64,000 nucleotides of DNA from Galaxea fascicularis (lineage: Eukaryota > Cnidaria > Anthozoa > Scleractinia > Euphylliidae): positions 42,309,025-42,373,024 of the forward strand of contig OX419335.1 of assembly GCA_948470475.1 (NCBI GenBank). The letters are read 5' to 3'. The translations under genes were made by a program, and so were the position numbers. Below, piece after piece: positions 11,767 to 25,600 of this stretch; the first letter of the stretch is position 1, and every line of letters begins with the position of its first letter. The notes under the pieces were generated by a model. It worked only from the letters and a program-made list of their open reading frames with translations. It made no database searches and was not told the origin of the DNA.

Positions 11767-12756
11767 CGATTCCGTCCTCGGATTTCCCTAGTTATGACAA
11801 ACTTTCTAAACTGTGTTATTTACTAGTAAATTGTAATGATAAGTTAGGCACGCGATTTTAAATAAATAGCAAAAACATTAAACCTCTCTATTCGGTTGAT
11901 AATACTTGGCGAACTGTAGCTTTGACGAGGAAATGCGTGCGAAAAATTGACTCCTTTGGTTTGAAAGGTTTCAGTGGCGATATCTCATGAGGATTTCACC
12001 GACTCAATAAAGAGTACATGTAGATGAAGAAAACATACCGAACTTTGTCGTTGTCATGATGGCAGTCAATTTGTTGGTAACAGCCATTTTACAAAACAAA
12101 TCAGTTTTACTATCCTAGATCAATTTTGACAAACTTGAATTTAGAGTTGAAACCGTGAGCAAATATTTTGTCGATTCAACTCAAAGAAATCTGTTTCTGA
12201 ACCGTTTAAAAAAGACCGGTTCCTCGCAGTCGCTAAAACACCATATCGAAACCCCTTGAGGGCAAAATATTAATTGAATATGGTGCAACGGGAAGTTAAT
12301 TTTTGATGTTGTAAGTATAGACTATAAGTTACCACAATTTGTAATGACTTTCTGAGAAAACCAGGAACAACGACTTAAAATTGGCACTTGCGGCTGATAG
12401 GTTTGGGTTTCCGTGATATTCTCAATGTCTACTTCCCCATCCCGTAGAGTGCCGAAAGTGATCCCCCCTCCCCTTTAATACTTTCGGAATTAGCAGGCTT
12501 AAGGAACCGCAACTTGCGGTAAACCCCTTCTTTGTGCGGATAGCCGTTGTTTCCTGGTAACTAAAATACCTGAGTCATAGAAAAAAAAAAAAGTTATTAT
12601 GGACTCCATGAAAAGCACAATGCCACGTTAATTATTTCTTCGGCATTCTTGCACAGAAAACTCTTGGCTGTGTTTCTGCGTGGAGCTTGCGGGGGGACAA
12701 TTTCTCTTTCAATAATTTCTAGTTGTAATCTGTTGAATATAACTTTGTCATTGCAG
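11767..12756. other. no exon recognised upstream of CIAO1
   Basis: The first WD blade of CIAO1 should be encoded upstream of 12757. I searched this stretch and 9.0-11.3 kb by eye for the blade-1 pattern (AWNP, ASCGGD, IRIW) in the plus-strand frames and did not find it. The stretch shows only AT-rich DNA and short shadows. Confidence 0.35.
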
Positions 12757-15700
12757 TGGATTGGTCTCCAAGTGGAATGTACCTCGCCTCTGCCAGCTTT
12801 GATGCAACTGTTTGTGTCTGGGATAAAAACAGTGGAGGTAAACATAGAAGTGTTCTAGCCCATGGATAAGTGCTATGTTGTCTTGTTCCGTTTGAAGTGC
12901 TTTCGAACTTGAGAAATGTTCCTTTGAAAGGCTGAAGAACAAGTTTGTCCAAATTGATTATGTTCCGTTTGAACTCAGTACTATTAGAAAGCTTGAAAGT
13001 TCTACTGATGTTGAAAAGAAACAACGGACGTTCCCAAAATTTGAAGTTTTGTTCTTGGTCTACATTACAAGATCTGTGATATTGTAAACTCCACAACATT
13101 TTACGGACATTTTTGTTCATGTGAAACAGTTTGTTTAAATCGTTTTGAAGGGGAAAATTAAAAAAAAGACCCACGCGAACAAACAGTGCTAAACAAGTGA
13201 ATGTAAACTGTATACTACTCTTACGCAGTCTTCATATTTTACACTAATTGTCTGAATAGTCAATTTGCGCTGAAGGCTCTATTTTCCGTAGCTTAGTGAG
13301 ATACCTGTTCAGCGTCTGTCATCCATCTGTATATCTGTTTTCAAAACCTTAAGATTTAACTTAACTGCAAATTTTACGATTTTTCGCTGCGATTTTTTGC
13401 TACTTCTGTGTCTTGCTAATTACCTCTTAAGTCGCCACAACCAGCCAAATTTTACCAAAAAATGAAAACTTCGCATCTGCGTTCAATCCTGAACATATCT
13501 CAATGAAGAAGAGCGGAAGAAGACGCCCTCAGAAGTACAAACCATGAGACAAAAAAAGCAAATCCCGCTCCTTGTTCCCTTGCCCTTGTGCTTATTAAAT
13601 CGAACACTTCTTGCTAAATAAGGTTCTGGGAAAAGGCCAAGAGTACTCAAAATGCTTTTATATTTCAGAGTTTGAATGTAATGCTACACTTGAGGGTCAT
13701 GAAAATGAAGTGAAATCTGTGGCTTGGTCTCCATCAGGATCACTGATAGCAACTTGCGGAAGAGACAAGAGTGTATGGGTATGGGAAGGTATGTGAATAA
13801 TATGGCTGCCGTAAATAGTTTGACAGCATGTTGCGAACTTGATGACCCTCAACTATGCAATAATTTGACAATTTTTTCCGCTGTTAAATGTTTTTGTTGG
13901 CGTTTTAGGCGTTTACTTTTGTGTTGCTTGAAATACGATATTTCCGTCCTTTCCAATACCATACGCTGGTTTGTTTTATCGATTATGGAATAGATTCAGT
14001 CTCCACTGACCTATCGCGTCGGCTTTTCATTGTTGCGGTTGGATGGACAGACTGCGCAGGCCCAGGCCCAGGCCTCTTTCTGTATGGTCGAGAGAACAAC
14101 CCAGAATAGGCCATACCGAAAGAGAGAACAAGCAGTCCAGATGTGGAATATGTATGGGAGAAATTAGCCAACAGAGACGTTTCTCTTAGATTATCTTACC
14201 ACAGTCTGTAACCGACAGTCTGTTGGCTTTCCAATATGGTAATGCTTGTGGACGAATATTTCACTGGCTAACGCATTTCTTATGTTTCTTTAAAGAACTG
14301 TTAAACAGTTTAAGTTTGCGCTCGTGAGATTGCAGACCGTTAAAAAGCTCATTTGATAATTTACGTTTTAAGTGAGTAGTTTGTGTCTGATAAGTGTATG
14401 GTTATTGTACTCGCAGTGACTTTTTAATGTTGATTTATCACAGTACAGGAAGATGATGAGTACGAATGTGCAAGTGTTCTTCACAGTCATTCCCAAGATG
14501 TGAAAAGAGTCACGTGGCATCCGCACAAAGAGGTGTGCATCAAAAACTACCCATGATGTTTTCAAGAACATATAGACACATGTGATTAATCAAATTAACT
14601 TAGACATTGCACCGTTGAAGTTCATTTTGAATCAAAACAGTACAAGACCATGGTAACGATAGAGTGGTCTACAACTGAGTGTCGTGAAACTAAAACCAAA
14701 TTAATTACTCTGGTCAATCACAACAGATGCAAACAATTCAGTGAACCAATCAGAATGTAGCTAGCGCAAAGCGCGGGAAAATCTGCGTGAGCAAGTCGCG
14801 ATTGGTTTTGGTTTTGCTCCTCATTGGTTGAAAAAAGTGGCGCGAGTTTTGCTGGCCAATCACAGAACGAACAACGCAAAACCAAAGCAAATGCAGTTTA
14901 CTTTGGACATTGAATTGAAAACCTTTCTAGTGACGTTGATTATCAGTAATGATAATGATTATAAAGGTGATAATGATTATAATAAAGCCGCATCCACACG
15001 AATCTGTGACAATTTTTTATTTTTGATTATTTGCTCGCGCCAGTTTTTCAGCAAAGGAATTTGTCACATAAAATTCGGACAAATTTTCTCATATGCACGA
15101 GCAAATAATCGCAAATAAAAGTTGTCACAGAAAACTTTGCTCGTGTGGATGTGGCGTTATGGTGATGGTGATGGTGATGATGATGATGATGACAATGGTA
15201 ATCATGACGTGTTATACTCGGTACGTCTTTTCAACTTCAGATTTTAGCGTCATGCAGCTATGACGACACTATCAAACTTTACAAAGAAGACGACGACGAT
15301 TGGTGAGTCCTAGAGCTTATTGAACAATTAGTGTATTGTCAGTAGTATAAAGATATGATATACGATTGGTGTTCCTTAGACAAATCACAGCCAGCTGTCA
15401 GTTAGAAAAATGCTTCAGCTCGAGAATCTTTCCACGTGACGCACCAACGGGAAAATAAGTATTGTTTTTGTCTCTAAGTGGTTTAAATTTAAAATACCGT
15501 CTTGAATCCATCCTAACCAAGGAATCGATGAATTTTCATCCGTTTTAAAGGCAAATTAATTTGTACACTGACTTGCGATGAGATGCATTCGCATTATTGG
15601 TCAGTTCTAATGATGTAATGTCTGACCATTGGACCAGTTTATATCAAATTTAGCCATTTCCCGCTTGAATCGGAAACTCTTTTGACAATCCAGTGGCATT

Positions 15701-18700
15701 TGAGGTTTGGGAAGCCAGCTTTCGGGTATAAACAGGTACAAACAGGCAACTGTTCAACCAAATTTCGATGTCAAGATTCGATGCCAAGTTTTCATCTTGG
15801 AATACCTAAACGTATTACGAGTGTACGCTATCGCGTGGTAGCTGATTCGGGCTGCACCCTCATCAGCTACCATGCGATAGAAATCTCGAGCTCATAATCT
15901 AATTGTTAAATATACCATATCCGCTAAGCCAGTCGAAACTCTACAATTGTGTTATCCAGTGACCCAGTCTTTAATAGTAACGATAACACGTACACGCTTT
16001 GTTTCTATGGGCATAGCTGGAGGGCGTCATGGGCAACCGTGAACTTCGAGACTTTATACTGATGGCAATAATCGATGATAATGACATTGATTGTGATCAG
16101 GATTCGCTCTTTTTTACTTGCAGGTCTTGTTTTGATACTTTGGAAGGTCATGAGGCCACTGTATGGGCGATTAGTTTTGATAAAACTGGGGATAGGATGG
16201 GTGAGTTCCGACTTCCTTTACAGACCACTTTTAATTTCGTGACCCAGACAACACCTGCGTAGGGTTCGTCATCTAAAACTCTCCGGTATTAATATTCCCA
16301 GCTCGTCCATACAACCACTTTAATACCAGTTTTGGTGTCCCTGGAATTTTCTTGAGGAAAGACCTTGTTACTCTTTCGTGTGGTAATTGATAGTTTTATA
16401 AAAATTTCTAGAACATAGACTAAGGCTACCACAAGATTCCTCTTTAAGTGGTATGGGCAGCAACCTAGAGGACGCTATTAAGTCTCGTAATTGTCAAATT
16501 ATTTTCTCAAAGCCAGGAATAGCGCCATGAATTGTTTCTTTTTAGCTATCGTTTAACTCCTTTCTAAACCTTATTCCTTTCATGCAAACGTATTTTATTC
16601 AAAATACAGGGTAGCAGTTTTCCAGCCAGTCCCTCCCCACTCAGATCTCTATTGTCATCCATCCCTAATACCTATATTACGGTTAGGAGACACTGTTTGA
16701 ATCTTGTATTGCTTGGTGAGCCGATGTCAAGCGTTGTTGCAAACAGTGTAGTGTTCCCAGATATTCGTATGTTTAGACCGATTCTTTTGCCTTTCTTTGT
16801 TTGCTTTTTAGTTTCATGTAGTGACGATAAAACGCTAAGAATATGGCAATGTTATGAGCCTGGAAACCAAGAAGGTAATGTTGTCGTTATTGTTTGTTTG
16901 TTTGTTTTGTTTTGTTTTGTTTTTTTCAGTCAGTGAACGCAGGCCCTCTTTGAACAAAAGCAGTTGTTTAGAAAAGATCACTAGACTCGGTTGCAAACAT
17001 TTTTCCTAATCATTGTTTCATTCAGTTTAGCCGTTTGCTATTTTTTAACCTGTTATCTCCTACTCTTTAAACTAAAGTGAATACGCTTTTCATAGACTGC
17101 AAGCTACGAGCCCTTTTTAAGCGTTCTGATTTTGTTATACAATACTATTTTGGTTGAACGATGGTAGAAAATGTAGTGCGCCTTTATATGATGATTCACC
17201 AGTAATTTTTGAATGAATATCTTGTCAAACATTTATTGATGGTAGCTGGCACTTGGCAGTGATAAATATTATGCTAAAACGTTTGTGGGGACTTAATTGA
17301 ATGGCTGTGGCAATATGTCTTATTCTTGGTATGTTTATAATCTATTTTCATCCTAGTCAGGATCCCAACAGGTTGGAACCCCTTGATTACAAACGAAAGC
17401 GCTGTAGTCAGAATGCTCACCCGGGTCCACTGAAAACGCAGCTTTGCAAACTCCACATAGTCTCAGGAAGTTAAACCTGGTTGAGGTTGTAATTAAAACG
17501 TGAAGCTTGTGGGATGTGGCTCAATGTAAAAGAGTAAAACACAAATTAATGAGTTTAGGGAAGCCGATGCTATATATTGAGAGGGCGTTACTCCTTAAAT
17601 CTACCAAGTAAAATACGATCCCAAGTATTAGCAGCTGTGGACAGCTTTTTTGGTCTTGTTACGCCTCGTCAGCGTGGCGTAGCTAATACTTCTGCTCGGG
17701 TTAGGTTTTGAGGGTTCTACTCAAGCGTTTGTACTTTTATAATCCTACCCCGAGGTCTGATCTTAAGAGCTTATGTCAACTCCAATTCACCTGCATTGAG
17801 CATAATGTGATGAAGTAGTTATCAAATGTTTCAGTCTTGTACTGTTATTTATTGTAGGTGTAATCACTCATGGAAGTGACCCAAAGTGGAAATCTGTATG
17901 TGTGTTATCTGGCTATCACCAGCGAACCGTTTATGATGTGCACTGGTAAGTAGTTTTTATCGTCTGCGGCTGAGTGGGCCAACTTCATTCCATTGTAATC
18001 GATACTTAAACTGTTACTGTGCGTGGAAGGTGCTCTCAAAACAGTTGTGGCTCTTTGGCGCCTCAGATAGGCTCTGTGGGCCTTGGATTAAATCCAACAG
18101 TAGGCCTCCCCATCTTGTTACCCGGAATCAAGGCCTCTGGGTGTGTTGCGACCAACATTATAGTTAGCACTTAAAATGCATGTGTAACTGTTTCGTGATT
18201 TCTGAGCTTTATTTCCTATTTTTCAGGTCATCTGTGACGGATGCCATAGCAACAGCGGCGGGTGATGACTGTATAAGAATTTTTGAACAGGTATTCTCTC
18301 TCCCTTCGTACTTACGAAAAGAAAACAACGAAAATGACTATGTCGAGGGAGGTTTGGATGCTTCATCCAAAATGCTGCATACACTTTGCTTTGAAGTTAT
18401 TGATATATTGTTAGCTGACATATTTTTCAATTCTGCCTCCATTACCTCTCCCGCATAGTCTGTAACTCGTACTCGTACAACTGAACTGTTGACTTAATTT
18501 CTGTTCTTTTTAAGCGAAACAATGACAAATTTGTTTTGTTACAAGTATATCTTTTTTGCATACTATTTTTCTTTAGGATCCCACTGTAGGTAATAAGAAT
18601 CAGCCTTCTTTTCACCAAGCGGCAGTTCAAAACAAGGTTTGCATTAATATACTAATTCAGCTTGTAGCCTTAAAGCGAGTGATACACGGTTCAACATTTG

Positions 18701-20039
18701 TTGAGCAACAAATGTTGCAGCTGCTGTTCAACAAATGTTGAACAGTGTATCATGTGATGTTGAACGTTGAAATATGCCGTTCAACATGTTGAAAGTTGTT
18801 GAACGTTGTTGAACGAAAATAGAGCTTGGCTCTATTCCGTTCAACAAGTTGCCGCAACATTTGTTGTTCAACAAATGTTGAACCGTGTATTATTCGCTTA
18901 ATGTGTTGTCAGCGCCATAATTTAATTTTCAAATAAGGAGCATTACCATATTTTCCTCATGTACCACTCACCTTCATCCCAATCGCAGTTTTTTGATATT
19001 CTTGCATTTTCATTCGAGTCTATATTTTCTATGTTGCTGATACAATCGTAAGCCTATCTTGTCATTTCACGTAAACAGTAGTTTCTATAAAACCCTCTTC
19101 GATTAGCCTTTGCTACACGCAGGTTGTATAAGTTACTTTTTTGTTATCATTGTCCTCGTTGAGGTAAATAAATGAATAAATTTCCTTAGCTTTTCTCTAC
19201 GATAACGGTTTGTTTTTTGTTGTTTTTGTTTAAGCTATCATGACCCTTACTATTCCCATGGACAGACCGCATTAAGCCTTGTTGATACCGCTTATCCCTC
19301 GCTTAATTTTTGTCTTATCCCGTGCCACTCTGGTCCCGGATTTCGGTCTCCGTTTTTGACCTGGTGCAAGCTAAACTGGGTCACGATATTTCAGAGGCCC
19401 ACAAAAGCAGAGAAGAAAAGAAATTAATAAAAATGGCTTTTTGGCATACGTTGATTGGCAGTTTCGTGTGGGTTTTCTTTAGTCTACCTGTACATATAGT
19501 TGATATTTACGAGACAGCAACACAAGAAACAATCAACGTATGCCAATAATTTATTTTTTTTCTCAACTTTCGTGGTCCCCTGTGATGATACCGTTAATTT
19601 ACAACAGTTTTTCTCTAACACGTACGGCACCATCGACAGCTGGTCTTTGCAGTGTATGGGACACTTATCATTATGAACCCTGTACATAGCGTTTCTATAC
19701 AGGCCCAGTGGCTTAATGGCCGAGCTTTCAACTGGTGTTTTTAAGGGCATGACTTTGCTCCTGGTGGGGACTCGGGTTTCTTCTTTGCTTCATCTGCAGG
19801 CGAACATTACATCTTTACGGTGTATTTCACTACGTCTCTATTTCCTCTTTCATTAGCGTTCCCCTTTCATTCCTACCTACAATTATATTCAACTTTAAAG
19901 AAATTACCTCTTCCTTTACTGTACACAGGCGCATGCGCAGGATGTGAATGGTGTAAAATGGCATCCTAAGGAACCAGGCCTCTTAGCTTCATGCTCTGAT
20001 GACGGAACTATCAAGATCTGGAAATTTACTCAAGACTAA
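12757..20039 (+). CDS. CIAO1: CIAO1, cytosolic iron-sulfur assembly WD40 protein (5' exons not found)
   Basis: Ten exons: 12757-12837, 13669-13788, 14444-14532, 15241-15302, 16124-16200, 16812-16874, 17858-17945, 18227-18290, 18577-18636, 19929-20039 (TAA). All junctions are GT-AG and keep frame over 270 residues. Signature strings include [79 protein letters not shown] and [17 protein letters not shown], which in this order identify CIAO1. The family protein is a seven-bladed propeller of about 340 residues that acts with the MMS19/CIAO2B targeting complex to deliver Fe-S clusters to cytosolic and nuclear enzymes. Blades 2-7 are present; about 70 N-terminal residues (blade 1) are missing from what I can read. 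Introns carry several MITEs. AATAAA occurs at about 20515 and 20794. Confidence 0.93.
14640..14900. repeat. probable MITE-like repeat in a CIAO1 intron
   Basis: An imperfect fold-back region rich in paired motifs: CGTGAAACTAAAACC on the left versus GGTTTTGGTTTTGC and GCAAAACCAAAGC on the right, with several CCAATC/GATTGG boxes. Ends are not precisely definable. Confidence 0.35.
14983..15159. mobile_element. MITE in a CIAO1 intron
   Basis: The left end TAAAGCCGCATCCACACG pairs with the right end CGTGTGGATGTGGCGTTA. The inverted similarity extends inward (GATTATTTGCTCG on the left, CGAGCAAATAATCG on the right) with small gaps. A 177-bp non-autonomous fold-back element in the intron between CIAO1 exons three and four. 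A GATGGT/GATGAT microsatellite follows at 15160-15191. Confidence 0.65.
18670..18901. mobile_element. MITE built of GTTCAACA motifs in a CIAO1 intron
   Basis: The ends are inverted copies of about 46 bp: the left carries GATACACGGTTCAACATTTG and the right carries CAAATGTTGAACCGTGTATT. Both ends abut TTAA. The interior is itself made of further direct and inverted GTTCAACA/TGTTGAAC motifs, so many alternative hairpins can form. Confidence 0.7.
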
Positions 20040-20146
20040 AATTCAACACGACAATGAAACACTTCAGACCATCCTGACATCAAACATCGTTATACAGTTG
20101 ATATGCTTTTTCTGAAGCCTATAAATGACGGTCGTGTGTATGTAAC

Positions 20147-20514
20147 AGGGACCTTAAGCAACGATGACGACGACGGCAACGAGGACGCCACAAAACAATG
20201 GGATTAATGAGCAAAAACAATACTCTGTACGTGCATTTTACATTTTCGTACATTTCTTTGCCGTCCTCTGCGGCAAAACAACAACGTGAAATGACCAAAT
20301 TTTAGGTTTTCTCGAGAACGTGAGTGCATGACGGCAAGTTTTCCTTTCGTTTTCTTTGCTTTAACACAGTTCACAGTAATTTAGGCCCTGGACAGCTCAC
20401 CAGCATTTTTCACGTTAAACAAATTGGAATAATCGCAAGAGTTACAAAAACGAGAAGTTACAATTTGATATGGCGTTCTAATCGCCGCCGTCGTCGTCGT
20501 TGCTTAAGGTCCCT
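20147..20514. mobile_element. MITE with AGGGACCTTAAGCAACGA ends, copy 1
   Basis: The left end AGGGACCTTAAGCAACGA and the reverse complement of the right end share the same 18 bases; ACGACGACGG-type repeats follow on both sides. The 368-bp interior contains ACAACAACGTGAAATGACC, also found at about 32728 and 34684. Non-autonomous DNA transposon just downstream of the CIAO1 stop codon. Confidence 0.75.
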
Positions 20515-22134
<1,620 letters not shown>

Positions 22135-22250
22135 ATCTTAAGGTTAATTATCTCTCTCATAAAGTACACATGCTGCGATTGGTCAATTTTGTGGTCTGTA
22201 TTCCACTGTACGGCCCGCTAAATTTGAAAGTGGCCACTTGACTTCAACCA
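22135..22250. repeat. MITE fragment shared with 50185-50300
   Basis: On the minus strand this reads CTTTCAAATTTAGCGGGC, then CAAAATTGACCAATC, then GAGAGAGATAATTAACC. The plus strand at 50205-50295 carries the same ordered motifs. The two are diverged copies of one short repeat. Confidence 0.5.
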
Positions 22251-22665
22251 GTTTTCTTTCCAACCCGCTGTACTAGTTCAAGATCTAGACCAAGTTTTTC
22301 CAACATCTGACAGGATGCATGGATGTGGATCTGAATAATTTTCTAACATTCAAACCCTCTGCATCTTTGAGGCATTCTCCGCATAAAACGGAAACATTTT
22401 TCAAACTAATATTAGCAATACAGACGGTGCTTATCATCCTCACAAACATAAAAGCTGTAGAAATTTATTACTTTGTTTGCAATGAGCCTGGTTACACTGA
22501 CTTCTATTGTATTTCTATTGGATGAATTGAACAAGTAAACATTTTTTGCTCGTGACTTTAGTGAGCTGATAACATGCATAAATGTCTCAATTGCCATGAC
22601 AGTTGGAAATGCTTGGAATCTTCAGCAAAAAATTAAATAGTTTTGTTAGTATTTATAATTATTAC

Positions 22666-25600
22666 CTGTGCTTTCCTGAACCATTTGGCAACATAACGAC
22701 CAGCAGTGTGAGGGAGATAAGTTGCATACTTCTCTTTGACTGCAATGTAGTCCTGCACAATAATTAATGAAAATAAAAAAGCTGTTACCACATCTGAAGG
22801 GCTTCCCACTAAAGGGGTTTATAAAATAACTAAGATAGTATGCGCGCTCTGATTGGCCGAGAGGCGTGTTTGCATGAGAGTATGTAAACATGGTTGTGTG
22901 AAGTTATTTTATAAAAGCAATAGAAAACTTTTTCCCTGTGTTTTTCGAGGGGTTGGGAGAATTCTCGATGTCCAGTTATGCAAACCCTCGACTTCGTTTC
23001 GGGTTTGCGTAACTTTCTCGAATTCTCCCAATCCCTCTCGTGTTTATATCAGGCTATGCAAACACGGAAAACGTTTTCTATTGCTTAAATATATCGCTCT
23101 TTGACCTTAAAATCCAAACCTCTCTAAATTTGCTTGATGAAGCCCCTGCACTTTTAGAAGAAATTCAAGAAAAATTCAGTTAACCTCTTAAAATTAAATG
23201 GGAAAACATGCCTCCTGGACACCCAGTTTTCAATGCAGAGATGGAAATAAGGGAATAGGCAGCTAGCTTTGTCCAGTTATCGTTTTTATTTTATTCCGGT
23301 GAAATTTTACTATATTATTTCATTTTTGGCTGGCAAATTTGATCGGTAATTACCGATCACCAGCCTTTATTTCCATCCCTGCAATGTGTGGCTAAAGGCC
23401 TGGTTCAAAGTAAAACTTGAATGACAAACTTACAGTTAAGCTGATATCACTGACTTGTACATCATCTGTGCTCCACTTTCCAAACAGTTTAATATCTTGC
23501 ACTTCAGGTGCAACCGCTACAGGTGTTTCATCAACTCCCCAGTCATCAGCCATGATGGCACTGTAAGTAACCCAACAGAGTCAAACATAGATTAGCAGTC
23601 ACTCTTACTTCATCCAAGACAATCTTAAGACCTAAATGAACACCAAACAACTGAATCAAATGTGCTACATGCAGAATATCAAAGTCTAGGGATATATGAT
23701 TGTAGTTTGAAAAGGAATCCTTTGCTACCTAGAAAACAAATCATCCATACTTAAATTATGGAAAGCAAAATTTCTTGGAAACCCTTGCAAGCATGACTTT
23801 GTGTATATCTCACTGATCTGTTGATCCATGTGACGATCTTACCAAAAGTATGGTGAAGGGCTAACACTCAAAACATCAGCTTTTGCAATCCTAGTACATG
23901 CTTGGTAGCCAATTTACATTATCAACTCTGTTTATAAAACCAACTTTTCATGTAACACTCCCCCACTGACACAGCTACAGATTTTTTAGAAACCAACCCC
24001 CCCCCCCCCCCTTTAATGAGAGTAGCCAGTTATGTAGATTTGTGCAAAAGTTGACAACAATAGCGTTTTCAAGGAACTCACTCTACTTTTTCTACTCAAG
24101 AAATCCCACCTGTGAAACCCCCCCCCCCCATGCCTTCCAATTTCCAATCGTAAATACCCCCCATTCCTTCAGAATTCCAGTTCAAAGAACCCCCCTCCCC
24201 TTCGGAAATCCCCATTGCACTTTGAAACCACTTATAATTCCTGTGTCTCAAAGTTGTGATACCAAATCTAAGAACGTTAGGAGACCCAGAAAGATTTCCA
24301 TGCACACAGCCCCATACATTAATTATACATGCAACACTGTCATACTAACCCTGCCTAGAGTTCAAGTCACAAAATGCATGTAAAATTAATATACGGGGCT
24401 GTTTGGAAATCTTTCCACGAGGCCCAAATAGAAGCCACAAATTAACAGTATTAACCATACTGCCGTTTGCACATAAGGGTAATCGAGGGACAAAAAAAAT
24501 GTGATCCAGCTGGGTATGAAACACAGCAGCTTATTTCAGCATTGAAGTGATTGAGCCACAGGCCCGTTGACATGTACAACTTTTCATGCAGTCAACAGTG
24601 CAAAGTCTGCCCCCTGGTAAAGCCTTGGTGCTTTCCATGGCCCAGTTGGGACTTGAAATTTACATGCACTGTGGCTTTGCATTGTGTTCAAAACTATGCT
24701 TATGTTTGCAGAGGGCACTACTCTCTGGTCTTCAAGTGGAAATCTTTCCCCGATAGATTTTCACACCATTTTAAATGTTTTATAATAATAAACAGGCACG
24801 CATACAAAGTCTGGTACACAAGCTGATTACCAAAGCCACCTTATCAACTTAAAAGCCTCATTTGGTGTACATTACATCTGCGACACCAGACCTGACTACG
24901 GCGATTTAAACATACCAGGATAAAATTCATGTTGAATGTTTCAACCCCTATAACTTCAACAGTAACTTTCAGATCAGTGGAACATTCGAAAAAGCGCTAG
25001 GGAGCAAATGATCTGTGTTAATTCGAGTTCTTTATTTGATTGGTGTCTTGTTAAAAAAACTTTAAACGTCTTTCTTCAAGCTATTTGGGACCCCCGAAGT
25101 ATCTGATATCTTTATTGCTTTTAAAAACACATCACCGTGCAGCGTTGTTCGTTTGGAAAAGGCACTTCGCTTGAAAATGGAACTGAACAAAAATGTCCGC
25201 CATCTTACCTCGGAAATCCCCATTGCACTTTGAAACCACTTATAATTCCTGTGTCTCAAAGTTGTGATACCAAATCTAAGAACGTTAGGAGACCCAGAAA
25301 GATTTCCATGCACACAGCCCCATACATTAATTATACATGCAACACTGTCATACTAACCCTGCCTAGAGTTCAAGTCACAAAATGCATGTAAAATTAATAT
25401 ACGGGGCTGTTTGGAAATCTTTCCACGAGGCCCAAATAGAAGCCACAAATTAACAGTATTAACCATACTGCCGTTTGCACATAAGGGTAATCGAGGGACA
25501 AAAAAAATGTGATCCAGCTGGGTATGAAACACAGCAGCTTATTTCAGCATTGAAGTGATTGAGCCACAGGCCCGTTGACATGTACAACTTTTCATGCAGT

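Noticed and set aside
12649..12705. GCTTGCGGGGGGACA as a possible CIAO1 blade-1 ASCGGD exon
   Set aside because: The frame gives ACGGT, not SCGGD, and neighbouring codons do not match WNP or IRIW. No splice donor is in place.
14140..14210. Extra CIAO1 exon between 13788 and 14444
   Set aside because: The two flanking exons join in phase and reproduce the expected WD repeat linker, leaving no missing residues.
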